From NCBI RefSeq assembly GCF_027409185.1, contig NC_084469.1, positions 31,920,293-31,984,292 of the forward strand: a DNA stretch of 64,000 nt, written 5' to 3'. The notes below the pieces were generated by a model that made no database searches, had not been told where the DNA came from, and saw only the letters and a program-made list of their open reading frames with translations. The number at the start of each line of letters is the position of its first letter. The stretch's first letter is position 1. Of this stretch, positions 12,980-25,584 are shown in pieces. Both the position numbers and the translations under genes were made by a program. This stretch comes from Cynocephalus volans. Lineage: Eukaryota > Chordata > Mammalia > Dermoptera > Cynocephalidae.

Positions 12980-13250
12980 CAAGAGGTTGGGAGAGATGCT
13001 TCCAATTCCGTATTTTAATTGGAGTGCTTAGTACATTAACATTTAATATAATTATTGATATGGTTGAATTTAGGTCTGCCACATTTTGTCATTTTTCCTG
13101 TATGTCCCCTGTTTTTGCTTCCTTTGTTCCTCCTTTTTTGCCTTCTTTTGGATTGTTTGAATATTTTTTAGAATTCCATTTTAATTTATTCTTGGGGATG
13201 TGTCACCTTCCCAGCACACTGATGTGTGATCACCAGTCAGGGAGCTCACC
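12980..13250 (-). mobile_element. L1 fragment, reverse
   Basis: GGAGTGCTTAGTACATTAAC, ATTATTGATATGGTTGAATT and GCCTTCTTTTGGATTGT read as reverse L1 ORF2. Confidence 0.6.
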
Positions 13251-14039
13251 TAGTCTTGTTGTCCTGAGTTTTTATTGAAGATCTGAGGTTTATTTTTTTG
13301 TTTTTTATTTTTGTATTTAGTCCAGAATTTATAATTATTACTTATGGGAGTATCAGTATTATTGCAACGAGATGGGGAGTAACTTGGAGATGAGAAACTC
13401 TTGAGGACACTTTTCAAGGGGAGGTCAGCTTTGAAGAGTAGGAGAAAGTTGGTATGGTCATTAGTGATACTAGATCAAGCAGGATTTTTAAACATGGGAG
13501 AGACTTGAACACACTTTTATGCTAAGGATGAAGATGAAGAGTCAACAGAAAGAAAACAGGTAGAGGACTGATGGTAGACTGAGCACATATCACCACCTCT
13601 TGTTCCTGCTCTGAATGCTCCGTTATGGCTTAGAAAATCCATAACTATTCTTAAAAACAAATGGGGAACAATTGGTGGAAGAGACATTGAGAGGAATCCC
13701 TGAAAGACAGAACACACGTAGGATCTGATCAAAGACAGAAACCACATCTCCAAACAAGCTGAGCAAAGCCCTCTGTAAAAGGTGGTAATAGTGTGAATAA
13801 CTTGGATTTCTGGTTAAATATGGTGAATTGAACATAGGTATTTAACTCTGTACCTTCCTCAAATTAAAGTGATCAAAATAAGATACAAAAATGGTATGGG
13901 CCCACAAGTACAAGTAGGAGAGGAAAAGAGAAAACAAAGTGATTTTGAATGACAGACGAGGAGTAGCTGACTTGGCAGAGAGGAAAATGCAGAAACAAAG
14001 ATTCTTGCATGAGGGCTGCTGATGAGAGCATACGTTCAT

Positions 14040-15420
14040 TCATTCTTTCACTTAACACGTATTTGTTGAGTGCCTTCTATGTCCTAAGCAATGTTCTAGT
14101 CACTGGGAATGTGATGATAAAAGAGACACAAATGCCTTCCCTCATGGAGCTACATTCTAGTTGAAAAAAGACAGATAAAAAATAAATCAAATATGTATGA
14201 TGAGGAAAAAAGAAAGCACGGATGTACCCACTCATATTTGGGAGCTAAGAGAGAAAGAAGGAAGGAAAGAAAGACGACAGTGGTGTGTTGGACTTGCAGA
14301 GGGAGAGAACATTCCTAGGGATACAAAGTGGAGTGGGGGGAGGGGGAGGGGGAAGGAGGCTGGGGATAACTGGGTGGGGGACGTGGGGTACAATTGCAAT
14401 TTGTGGTAACAGGCATGCAGCCAGCATGGATCTGGCCTTCAATGTAGGGCACGAGGGGGGACAATCAGCTTTGTATCTCATGAATATTCATAACCAATAA
14501 AAAAAAGGAAGCATGGAAATGGAATATAAAATGTCACAGTATGGGGCAGAAATGTTAGATGGGGTAGCTTGGAAAATCCTTACAGAGAAGGTATCATTTT
14601 AGAAAAGACCCAAAGGAAAAGAAGAAGCTGTCCACAGAGATTCCTGGGATAAGAGACTTCCAGACAGCCAACAGCTAATGCAAATGGCCTCCCGTGGTGG
14701 GAGCACACACGATGAGTTGGGGACACGGTGGAGTCAGTGTGGGGAGAAGGGCTGGGTTATGAACGAGAGGGGAGATCATGCAGGCCCTGCAGGTCACAGC
14801 GGGGGCTTTGGCTTTTGCTCTGAGTGCACTGTAAGACCACTGGAGGATTTTGAGCAGAGAAGTGATATGGTCAGACTTAAATTTTAAGTGGTCACTGTGG
14901 CTTCTCTACTGAGAACAGACTTCATGGGGCAAGGGAAGAAGCGTGGAGAGAGTTTGAAGATCACTATAGAAACCTAGATGGGAGATAGGGTGGCTTGGAC
15001 TAAGGTGGTGGCAGTGGTGATGACAAAGGTCAGATTCTGAATATACTTTGAAAGTAAACCAACAGGGTTTGCTAAGAGACTTGATGTGGGATGTGAGAGA
15101 GAAATGAAGGATGACTCCAGAGTTTTTGGCCTGAGCGACTGGGAGAAAAAAGATGCCATCATGTGAGTTGGGGGGGATAGTAGGATCATGTGGCTGGAGG
15201 AATGTCAGGAGGCAGCTTCGGATATGTTAAATTAGATTTTCCTATTGGACATCAAAGTATAGATGTCAACCGTGCAGTTGGAGAGAAAGGTTTTTGCTCC
15301 ACAGAATCCTGGAAGGCTTAGGAATTGGAGGCACTGATTTCCATGGGTGTAGGAATGAAGGTAGGGCTGAAAACTGCGTGATTGGTGGAAAATGTACAAA
15401 AATATCAGTTAGACCTCAAG
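14040..15420 (+). repeat. Ancient interspersed repeat, 5' to middle portion
   Basis: The same family as at 1-370: TTGTTGAGTGCCTTCTATG, ACTGGAGGATTTTGAGCAG, AAGGATGACTCCAGAGTTT. It is split by the L1 tail at 14222-14505. Similar scraps lie at 13390-13620 and 34080-34300. Confidence 0.45.
14222..14505 (+). mobile_element. Truncated L1 3' end with target duplication
   Basis: Carries ACTCATATTTGGGAGCTAAG, a G-rich 3' untranslated stretch and an A tail. GAAAGCACGG before and GGAAGCATGG after look like a degraded duplication. It sits inside the ancient repeat at 14040-15420. Confidence 0.6.
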
Positions 15421-15754
15421 TTCTCTATCCCAATTCTGAAAGGAATCAGCAAGTTTATTTCTAGAGAAATTAAACCACAGAGTCTCTGGACTCAGAACAC
15501 AAGATACAGAGCAGGGCTGGAAGCAAAGTTGGAGGTTAAATGAAAGTCTGCATATTGAACAGTAAGACCCTGGCTCCTCATCCTCCTCCATTTCCCAGGT
15601 TTATATTAACCACGCAGGCATTTGCTAGATCCTTCTCTGAGTGGCCCAAGAAAGTAGACCTACATGTACTGACATCTGGGAGTCAGTCAGATGAATGAAA
15701 AAAGCCAATTTGACACCAATTCTTCTTTTTTATTTTTTTAACTTGTGTTTTTAA

Positions 15755-15965
15755 ATGGTCCTTCCTTTTTTTTTTTATTGAAACATAATTGATTATACAT
15801 ATTTTGGGGGTACAGTGTTGACTGTCAGTATTTGTGTGCAATATGTGATGATGAAATCAATATTATTAGCATGTTCATTATTAGAAATTGTAATTATTCT
15901 TTGTGACACCCAGTTCTCTACAACAAGTTGATTAACCCCATCCTGGCACTGTTCTGTAGTGTCTT
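15755..15965 (-). mobile_element. L1 3' end, reverse
   Basis: A T run followed by ATTGAAACATAATTGATTAT and GGGGGTACAGTGTTGAC is the reverse of an L1 tail. Confidence 0.55.
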
Positions 15966-15999
15966 GCTCTTAAAAACAGATGGCTGAAGATATCACCAC

Positions 16000-18900
16000 A
16001 CATTTGAGAAAAGTCTGTAATGAGAACTAGAAAAACAAACAGGAAAATACCAATAAAGTAAGAACATTTAAGAGGAACAGCGATACAGAAGAAAACTTAT
16101 GGGAAAAAAACCCCAGTTGTGACATACAGTAATTAATATCCTCAGAGAGAAGGTATTGCATCAGTAAAAGCAAACAGATGTTATATAAAAGGATCAACAA
16201 GAAAAACAAACATTTGGAAATTAAAATAGGATCACTAAAATAAAAAAAATTCAGCAGATGTGGTAGAAGATGGAGTTGAGGAAATCTTCCAAAACAAAAT
16301 GTCAAAGAGGAAAAAAAATTATATCAATCCAGGAGGTCCGATCCATACAAGTTTTAGAAAAAGGAAAACTGGAGAGGACGAAATACCAAAATCATTCAGG
16401 AAATTTCTCCAACCTGAAAGCAGTACAGATTGAAAAGGCCTACCCAGTGCTCAGCACAATGAACTAAAAAAGACCAATATCAAAGCACTAATTTCAGAAA
16501 ACCAATGATTTTTTAAAAGATTCCCAAAACTTCCAGAGAGAAAAATCAGGTCCTATATGAAGGATCAGGACTTATTAACAGTCATGCTGGCACCAGAAGA
16601 AAACAGAACAATGCCCTCAAATTCTTAGTGAAAATGGTTTTCAACCTAGAATTCTGTACCTTACCCAGATCTCCATCAGGCCACTCACACTGACTTCATA
16701 AACTCTTTTCTGCAAAGCTACCACAGGATATAGTCTATCAAGATGAGGGAGTAGACCAAGAAAGAGTATGGCATAGGGTCCAGGAATTAGGGGATCCAAC
16801 AGAGAAGAGAGGCAAAGGGAATTTTCAGGAAGACAGCAAAGAGTAGTCCCAGGTAACAGCCGTGCAAGCAGGTCTAGAGAATTAGTGTTCAGGTGAAAGC
16901 AGAATGAAGGGTCTGGGAAGGGAGTAGTTTATTTTTGTTTAGAAAAGGAAACTGATATATTATCTTACCTGTTTGACCTTGTGGAAAATTATATTAAGTA
17001 AGAGGCTGTTAGAGAATGCAGGCATAGTAAGAATAAATGGTAGGTACTTTAAAAAATTAAGCAAATGAAAAACAAGTACTACCTCTAAGAAAAATAAAAA
17101 GTTATAAGACAAATAAAACTTAATTATAGAACTTGGCTCAACATTTCATTGTTCAGGAAAGACCTAAAAAGAGCCTAAACTTTCACCTCAAGATGAGCTT
17201 TAGGCTCAGTACAAGCAGAGAGTGAAGGTTAAGGCACAGTTGAAAACAGCCTGGCTAAGTGTTGATGGACTGTTCCAACACGGAGACAATTGGCAAAGAC
17301 TAGGAGAGTATATTTTTCCTTTTGGCTCCAAAAATTTGAGGAAATCTCTGTCAAACCACTAGCTGACCACAAGTTAAAGTAACATGGACTTCAGAGGTCA
17401 TAAATAATAAAGAATACAATTCTTACAAAAACAGTTTTGAAAGTCACTAGGAACACAACTATCACCTACAGGAAGTAATAGCAACAAGCCCCGATGAAAG
17501 GAAGGAATTTCATTTCCAGAATTATCACATTATAATATTAAAAATTTCCAGTTTTCAACCAAAAAAAAATTTTTGAGGCATGTAAAGAAAGAACCAAATA
17601 TGATTCATTCACAGCAATAATTGAAATTAACAGAATCTGTCCTTGTATTAATCAGGGTTCTTCAGAGAAACAGAACCAATTGGAGATATATAATATTCAT
17701 CCCTTGGTATCTGTGGGCAATTGGTTCCAGGACCTCCCATAGATACCAAAATTTGTGGATGCTCAAGAAGAGAGAGAGAGAGATTGATTTTAAGGTGTGG
17801 GCTCGTGTGATTGTGGGGTTGGCAAACCCCAAACCTGCAGTGCATGCTGACAGGCGGGAAATTTCAGAAAATGTTGATGTTGCAGTCTTCAATCTGAAGG
17901 CAGTCTGAAGGCAAAATTCCTCCTTCTTCAGGGAACCTCAGTCTTCTCTCTTAAGGCATTCAATTGATTGGATAAGACCAACCCACATTATGAAGGGTAA
18001 TGGGTTCTACTCAAAGTCTACTGATTTAAATATTTATCACATCTAGAAAATACCTTTACAGCAACACCTAGACTGGTGTCTCATCAATAACTGAGTCCCA
18101 AAGACTAACCAAGTTGACATGTAAAATTAACTATCACATTCCCCAAGGAAATACAGACATTGGAATTACTAGAAAAAGACTTTAAATCAACTGTCTAAAA
18201 TATGTTTAAAAAGCTAAAGGAATTTATGGACAAGGAACTAAAGGAAGCTAGAAGAATGATATCTCAATAAATAGAGACTTGATAAATGTATAGAAATTAT
18301 AAAAAGGAAACAAATAGAAATTTGAAGGTGAAAAGTACAACATCTGAAATAAAAAGTTAATAACAACGTTTCAACAGCAGATTTCAGCAGGCATAAGAAG
18401 AATTAGTAAACTTTACAATAGGTCAATTGAAAATATCCAGTGTGAGGAAGAGAAAGAAAAAATAATGAAGAAAAGCAAACAGAGTCTAAGAAGCCCATGG
18501 GACACCATCAAGTGTACCAACATAGCAAAATGGGAGTTGTAGAAGGAGAGGAGAGAGAGAAAGAGTCAGAAAGATTATTTGAAGAAATAATGGTCAAAAT
18601 CTTCTTAAATTTGATAAAAGACATGAATCTACACATCCAAGAACTCCACATGAGATAAACTCACAGAGGTAAACAATTTTTGTTTATATGATGTCTTAAT
18701 TTCTCCATCATTTTTTTGCAGATATAGAATTATTGGTAGGCAGTTCCCCCCCCCGCCCCCCAGCATTTAAAATATGTCATCCCGCTGCCTTCTGGCCTAC
18801 ATAGTTTCTGGTGAGAAATTGGCAGTTAATCTCATTAAAGATTTCTTGTACATATGAGTCGCTTCTCTCTTGTTGCTTTCAAGATTCTCTTTGTCAAATT

Positions 18901-20122
18901 ATAGAAAGACAAAGACAAAGAGACAAGAAAGAAGGGTTCATTTCTAGCAGACTTTCCTTACAAGAAATATTAAAGGGAGTCCTTCAGGCTGAAATAAAAG
19001 AATACTAGATAGTAACTTCAGGCTACAGAAAAAATAAAGAACACTGGTAAAGGTAACTACATACATAAATATAGAAGCCATTTTAATTGTATTTTTGGTT
19101 TTTAACTCTTCCTCTTTCTCTATATGATTTAAAAGACAAATGCATAAAACAATAATTATACATCTGTGTTAATAGGCACAAATTTTATAAAAGTGTAATT
19201 TGTGATAATAAAAACATAAAAGGGGAGGAGTGAAGCTGTATAGGAGCAGAGTTTTTGTATACTATCAAAGCTAAGTTGGTATTAGTTCAAACTAGCTTGA
19301 CATAAGTTTAAAATATTAATTGTAATTCTCTGGGTAATCACAAAGAAAATCCCTTAAAAAGCTACAGAAGAAGAAATGATAAGGGAATCAAAATGATACG
19401 TTGTAAAAATTAAATTAAACACAAAAGAAAGCGATAATAAAGGAATTGAGGAAGAAAAAAGATACAACACATATAGAAAACAAACAGTAAAATGGCAGAA
19501 GTAAGTCCTTACTTAGTAGTAGTTACTATAAGTGTAAATAGATTAAATTCTCCAATTAAAAGGCAGAAATTGGCAGAATTGTTAAAAAACGTGATCCAAC
19601 TATATTCTAAGAGAGACTCACTTTAGATACAAAGGCACAAATAGGTTGATAGTAAAAGGATAGAAAAGGGTAATTCATGCAAACAGTAACTAAAAGAGAA
19701 TGGGAATGACTATATACCAACATCATACAAAATAAACTTTAAGTAAAAAATGTTTATAAGAGACAAAGAAGGATGTTTATATATTGATAAAAGAGTTGAT
19801 CCATAAAGAAGATAAAATAATTCTGAACATATATACACCTAACAACAGAGCCCAAAATATATGAAGCAAAAACGAACAGAATTGAAGGAAGAAATACAGT
19901 TCTACAACAATAGTTGGAGACTTTAATACCTCACTTTCAATAATGGGTAGAACAACCAGATGGAAGATTAGTGAGGTAATAGCTATCTAGAAAAACACTA
20001 TAATCCAACAGACACATACAGAACACTCTACACCCAAACAGCAGAAAACACATTCTTCTCAAGTGAGCATAAAACATTTTCCAGAATAAACCATATGTTA
20101 GTCCACAAAACAAGTCTCAATA
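16000..20122 (+). mobile_element. Degenerate L1 with nested repeats
   Basis: A-rich remnants of L1: ORF1/5'-type phrases near 16520-16680 (CCAGAGAGAAAAATCAGG, CACCAGAAGAAAACAGAAC) and ORF2-type phrases near 20010-20122 (AACACATTCTTCTCAAGTG, CCACAAAACAAGTCTCAATA), where it stops abruptly. Another interspersed repeat (about 17645-18140, TTAATCAGGGTTCTTCAG start) and a reverse L1 piece (about 18690-18960) are set inside. No frame is intact. Confidence 0.65.
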
Positions 20123-20199
20123 ATTTTTTTTTACTGTGTTATCAGTGTTTCTTTTTTTCTTTTTCTTTTTCTAAAAATTTATTTGTTTATTAATGTTAT

Positions 20200-21540
20200 T
20201 TTTTTTTACATGTTGTAGAGCACTTGAGGGATAGAGGGAGAAGGAAAGGGGGAGGGAGATAGGGTGGGAGGAGGAGGAAGGAGGAAGAGCATGGTCAAGG
20301 CCCATGATACCCCCTCATTCTGGCAGGAGAGACCGGGGGGCTTCCAGTGGTGGCTCAGCTGTTGCTGGGCTGTATGCAGATGTCAGGAGGGTGTGGCTGG
20401 AGCCCTCACCCCTGCCACCACCCTGGCTGGGGAGCCCAGGGCACCTCTGGTGGTGGCCTGGTGGTCATCACTGGGCTGAGTATGGTTGTTGGGGGTGTGT
20501 GTGGCCGAGGCCCACGGCCCTCCCCCCTTCCTGGCTTGGGAGCCCAGAGGGCTTCCAGTCCTTCCAGGTTTTATTTGTTCTTTGGTGGCGTTAGACCTTT
20601 GCTGGCTAATATCAAACTTTGTCTCTGATCTGTGGGTATTTTGTGTTTCTTTCAGTTCTGTGTTGGATTATTTGCTGCTCCCACTAATTAAACTCTGCAC
20701 TGGAACTAATTTGTTGTCCTTTGCTTACTTCTAAAATGGGGGGACTTCCTGTGGGAACCAGCACTTGAGTCCTGTAGTTGAGCTAAATCGCTGCTTTGCT
20801 GCTGATTCTCTGGGGAAGGCTTTTTGTGCAGCTCACATTTTAATTGTTGACCTTGTAAGCACTTCTGGGTCTTGTGAGGTCTGGTGCACCTGGGTTGTGT
20901 GGAAACTCTGGTCTGGGCCTGAGGTTTTTCAGCAAACTGCATCCCCTGCAGTTCTATATTCCAGACCGGTCTCCTCTGAGTGGTCCTGCACTGATTGGGG
21001 GACAGATCAGCTGTCCTTGCTGTGCCCCATTGTTCCCCTGGTGGCCCATCTCCCCCACCAACTGCACTCCAAACACTTCCTATGGGATGGGCTGTCCCTT
21101 GTGATGACTCACTCGCCTCTGAACAGCTCTTTTATTCAATTGTCCATAGCCCCTCACTCCTATGTGGGTCTACGGGAACTCTGTCAGTGATCTTGCTGGC
21201 CTGGGGACCACCAAGGACCTCCTCTCCCCTGTAGCCTCCAAGCAACTTCACACAAAAGGCACAGCTGTGGCTTTTGCCAGCTCCTGCTCCATGCGCTCAC
21301 CAGGGCCAGACTTAAAGTGGCCAGGACTTGAAGGGGTTGGAGCGGTTCTTTTTTTCTCTCATGGTGGCTTCTCCTGCCTTCGTGCACTCCATAGGTCTCC
21401 CCTCCTCTTACCCTGAGCTCTAGTAGCCCCAGCTTGCTGTTGTTACTTTTTAATATTTGTAAATTGGTTGATTTGTGGGACAGAGTGACGCTGGTGACCG
21501 TCTATTCCACCATCTTCACCGGAAGCCCCTGCAGCACCCC
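20200..21540. repeat. GC-rich block resembling an L1 5' untranslated region
   Basis: The block is much richer in G+C than its flanks. About 20330-20560 contains imperfect copies of a unit with GGCTTGGGAGCCCAG-type wording. It ends with CTATTCCACCATCTTCACC, a phrase I associate with L1 5' ends. It follows directly on the A-rich L1 stretch. No gene was recognised; the frames lack domains. Confidence 0.3.
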
Positions 21541-21589
21541 AAGCTCTTGATGTCTTCATACTTGACTGACATCCTTGGGCCCAGGTGGT

Positions 21590-22340
21590 GGGAGGCTGTG
21601 GAAGCTGAGATGGAGGCAGAGAGAGGGGCTAGGCTAGGGCAAGTGTTAGGGCTCCTTGGGGCAGCCTGGAATGAGGCCTGGAGGTGGGTCTAGAGTTGGA
21701 TTTGAGGTGAAAAGTGAGGGTCCGGTGGAGACTGAGCCAGAAGTTCAGACTAGGAATGGGGCTAGGGCTGGATTTGCAACTGAGGTTGAAACAGGGATCA
21801 GGATTGGGGTTTGTTCTGGGGTTGGGGGTGACATTAAAATTAAGAAGAGGGTAGGAGTACGTCTGGTGTTTGGGGCTGATAATGAGATCACAGGCTAAAA
21901 CCACAAAGAAGGCTCATGTTGGGTCTGGGACTGAGTGTGGGGCTGAGAGTTGCCGATACAGAGCTGTGCCTGAGGTGAAGTCTTCGGTTTGGGATCGAAT
22001 TGGGCTAATGTTGGGACTGAAGTTTGCTCTACTTTTGGGGTTGGGACTGTGTTGGTGCTGGGCTTGGTGTTGAGGCTGTGACTGAAGGTGGGACTGGAGT
22101 TTGTGTCAGTTGATTCTGAGATTGGGACAGTAGTAGGGGCTCTGTCCCGGGCTGAGGATTGGGCCGATCTGGGGATTTACTTCAAAGCTGAGCCTTGGAA
22201 TAGGGTGCAATTGAGGTCGGGAGCAGGATTTTGGTTCAGATTGAGCCCAAGGGAAGGGGCGAGTGTGAGGCAAGAGTTGGGGCTGAGGTAAGCACAGTAT
22301 TTGGGGCTAAGTTCATGCCTGAGCTTGGGGCTCCCAACCC
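21590..22340 (+). repeat. Degenerate GGGGCTGAGGTTG-type minisatellite
   Basis: The whole stretch is made of variations on GGGACTGAGGTTGGGGCTG with very biased strand composition (G and T rich). Units have diverged, so no exact period is left. The open frames in it reflect composition. Confidence 0.6.
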
Positions 22341-23786
22341 AGTCTGGAGGCGGGTGAAGAGACCGTCCATGTAGAAATTCATTCCGCAATCTGTACCTCA
22401 GTATCTCCCCATTTAGTCTCACCTGAAACCCGAAGTTTCTCCCCTGCACCTCTGCCTGCTTTCTCTAATAGCCTCCTTCCTTTTTCTGCCCCACCTGCCT
22501 CCTCCACCCAGTTACTTGTGGAAAGTTTGGAGGACGTGATTGCTGAGGTCCTCGGGCAGCATGGTCAGCAGGGTCAGGGAAGGGCTGAATCCTGGAGGTT
22601 TGGGGTGCAGAATGTGAGCAGTGGAGGAGGACAAGGCTGGGGAGAGTAGCACAAAAGACCAGAATTCTGTAACCTGAGATTTCATGTCCCCAGACTTCAG
22701 ACGGTAAATTAAAAGGAAAATGAAGTGTGATTGAACGTGGGTGGAGAGGATATGTAGGTGGCAGCAGGTATGGGGTCAACCTGACTCTCTCCTCCGGGGT
22801 GTGTCTACTCCTTTTCCCCTATTTTGGAGCTCCCTTGACTTCCTCATTTTCACCACTTGGGAGAAGGAGCCGGACCAGAAGGAGTTCCCCTCCCCTGGCT
22901 CAGTCCCACACCTCAAGGAGCCTGGGGCAATGTGAGGACCCCCCCGCCAGCACAGGCCACAACCTCTGTGCACCTCCCAGCAGCTGCCCTGTGGCTACCC
23001 CTCGGGCCTTGGGGTGCACACCCCAGCAGCCTGGTCTGCCACCCAGAAACAGGCCCAAGGGAGAGGTGCACACAGGCCCCTGACACAGGCTTAGGGCCAT
23101 TGGGGTGCATGTTCTGGCCTCCCAGGTACCCATAGGTTGGTCTACAAGGGCAGGCATGGCTAGGGGTGAGCATGTCCCTTGGCTCTGCAGGTTCCTGGTC
23201 TCATGGGAAGGGATGAAGTCTGAGGAGGGCCAGGGAGGGCCCTCCCTGTGTGCTGTGTCTCTGGGGGTCCCAGTTTTTGTCATTTCTGTGACTTTCTGGG
23301 GGTCTTCCTCTCTGAGGGGTCAGCACCTAGCCTCTGAGGGTCCCAGTGTAAATGGGAATTGGGGTCCTTAGAGACACAGGAACAGGGAATAGTAAAGATG
23401 TCAGGGCTATTTAGGGTAGTCTTGGGAGGGACACCTGTTTTCTAACCTGCTTTCATAGATGAGGGTGAGCCTGCTAAGGCCCAGCTGTCCCAGCTCTCTG
23501 TGTCCTCCGCCACCTCCCCTGCTCTGATGATAGGACCTCACCTATTGCCATTGTCCCGTCTGTGTGTATTTGTGTTTGTGGGTCCCAGGAGTGTGAGGGG
23601 CCTGTGTGGCTGAGGACTTACCCTGGTCCCTGAGGTCACAGGCCTGGGCGTACCCTGCCCACAATTGTCTTCGTTTTGCCCTCCCTCAGCAGTACCTGCA
23701 CCTACCGTCATCCCTAGGTGGGTCCCCAGGACCTGTCTGTGTCACATCCTGGACCCTGCTTGTCCTGACACCCTCTCTTCTTGCAG
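22341..23786. other. Unassigned stretch left of the lectin relic
   Basis: G+C-rich sequence that might hide the first lectin exon. I could not identify the family's cytoplasmic start in it. Confidence 0.35.
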
Positions 23787-25420
23787 GGCCACCTTCTCCC
23801 CAACCCTTGTTGTGGCATCTATGCTCCAGGCCCTGCCTCCTCCTGCTCTCCCTTGACCTCACTCAGCCTCCTCCTGCTGGCTGTGGTCTGTGTGGCTGGA
23901 TCCCAAAGTGGGTGTCACAGGGATGGGCAGGGAGGAGAGTCTTAAGGGTGCCGTGGTTGGGTAGGGATGGGAGTTGTGGGGGCAGAGACGGGAGGTTTGA
24001 GATGGACGAGAGGGATCGTGATGGGGCAGTGATGGTGAGTTATGGGGTAAATGATGGACAGTCAAGAGGAAAAGTGTTGAGATAACAAATAGATCTTTGA
24101 AAAGTGTTGGGGCAATGTTTGGGGAGAGTGATGGATTTGTGATGAGGCTGTTGGAACATTCTGGAGTCAGACACACTAGGGACTTCAATCCTGGCTCTTT
24201 ATTACTAGTTGTATAATGTGGACAAATTACTTCACCTCTCTAAGCCTATTTTCATCCTCTGTAACATTAGGACTTACAATAGTGCCAGCCCCACTGGGCA
24301 GCTGTGAAGTGCCCTGTCAGTGCTGGCACAGACAGGACCTGACAAGTTTAGCTCTGATGGGCCCAAACACATTCCCTACCTGATCAGGTTCCTCGCATCA
24401 GAAGGACCTGTTGGCCCTGAAAAATTTTCAGCCACTTTGTATCAAACAACTTAGCTGAGGTCTGGGCACTGAGATCCCAAGGTGAGCCTGGTTTGGGTGG
24501 TGCAGAGCTCTGGGCTGGGATGAGGCTGGGTGAGGAGCAGGTGGGACTCTTCAGTGAATTCTCCTAACTTCACGTGAGAGTTTGCAAGAAGAGGTCACTG
24601 CTCTGTAATCAAGGTACAGGAACATGATCAGAAACTACAAGCAGGTGAGAGACCCTTCCAGGAGCATACGTGGAAGTGTCTGGGTGGGGCTCCCAGGACA
24701 AAGTGGCGGTGGGAGCAGCCCTGAGAGTACTAAGCTGCTTTTTCCTCCAGCCTGTAGCATGAGCTATGTGGGGCCAGCAGTGTAAAAAAAAGCCAGAGAA
24801 ACAGCAGCAGGAACTCAAAGCAGGGCAGAGACCACCCTGGGGCGTTGTGTGTGGAGGGTGTGAGAGCTCCAGGGGCAAGTTCACAGCACTGTTGGAAGGA
24901 TGAGGGGAGTCTGACCTCCCAGGGTCCTCACTGTCCCCCCCATCCTTCAGTGTGTATCCTCAGGACAGATGACTATGTTCCCACAAGTCCAGCAGCTGGT
25001 GAGTGACCTGCACGTCCTTACATGTAACGTGGCTGCCCTCAAGAGCAGGGCATGGAGGCCAGGTCACCCTCCCTCCACCACCCACCACAGGCACCTCAGC
25101 CCCTGCTCCCTGCACAAAGACAGCTGCTACTGGCTGTCTCAATTGGAACCTCCCTGGCCTGAAGTTGAGAAGTACTGCCAGCTGAGAACACCCACCTGGT
25201 CACCATCAACTCCAGAGAGGAGCAGGTGAGAGCCCTGACAATGGGTCCCCAGCCCAAGAGCACCCATGTCTGGGGGATAGCTGGGGTGAGGAGAGGTCAC
25301 GATCACCCACATGTCCCCGGATATTTGTCCAGATCTTCAAAGGCAGTACATATACCTGGATGGGTCTCCATGAGCATGAGGGAGTTTGAAAATGTCTCAG
25401 ACTATGAAACAAACTTTGAG
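23787..25420 (+). pseudogene. CLEC10A: CLEC10A/ASGR-family C-type lectin, decayed gene
   Basis: The family comprises type II membrane lectins that bind galactose/GalNAc on macrophages (CLEC10A) or hepatocytes (ASGR). Still visible are the transmembrane exon (23787-23907: GPPSPQPLLWHLCSRPC then, one base out of frame, LLLLAVVCVAGSQS), a neck exon (24964 to about 25046: VQQLVSDLHVLTCNVAAL), the first lectin exon (25091-25225: HKDSCYWLSQ, VEKYCQL, then after a shift HLVTINSREEQ) and part of the second (about 25321-25420: GSTYTWMGLHEHEG then a stop). The expected acceptor before the second lectin exon reads GG rather than AG. The last exon, with the WND calcium/sugar site, was not found downstream. 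VQQLV and HLV-INSREEQ fit CLEC10A better than ASGR1. It retains introns, so it is a decayed gene or decayed tandem copy, not a retrocopy. It shares the strand of SLC16A11, as in human. Confidence 0.8.
24140..24330 (-). mobile_element. MIR SINE in the decayed lectin gene
   Basis: TGTGGACAAATTACTTCACC and CTCTCTAAGCCTATTTTC are reverse-style MIR wording, lying between the transmembrane and neck exons of the lectin relic. Confidence 0.6.
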
Positions 25421-25584
25421 TGTCCCTGTCCCCCTGCAGCTGCTCTCTTTGCTCAGCTTTGCCCCTCGTAGTCTGACCTTGACCCCTTTATTCCAGACCT
25501 AAAATCTGCTCTGTTGACATTTCTGGCCATCTCTGTGGCCCCCATTTCCCCCTTATTTAAAATCTACTCATCCTTCAAATAAGC

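Noticed and set aside
12704-13082. Minus-strand frames rich in Thr-His pairs
   Set aside because: They are translations of the TG microsatellite and have no other coding signal.
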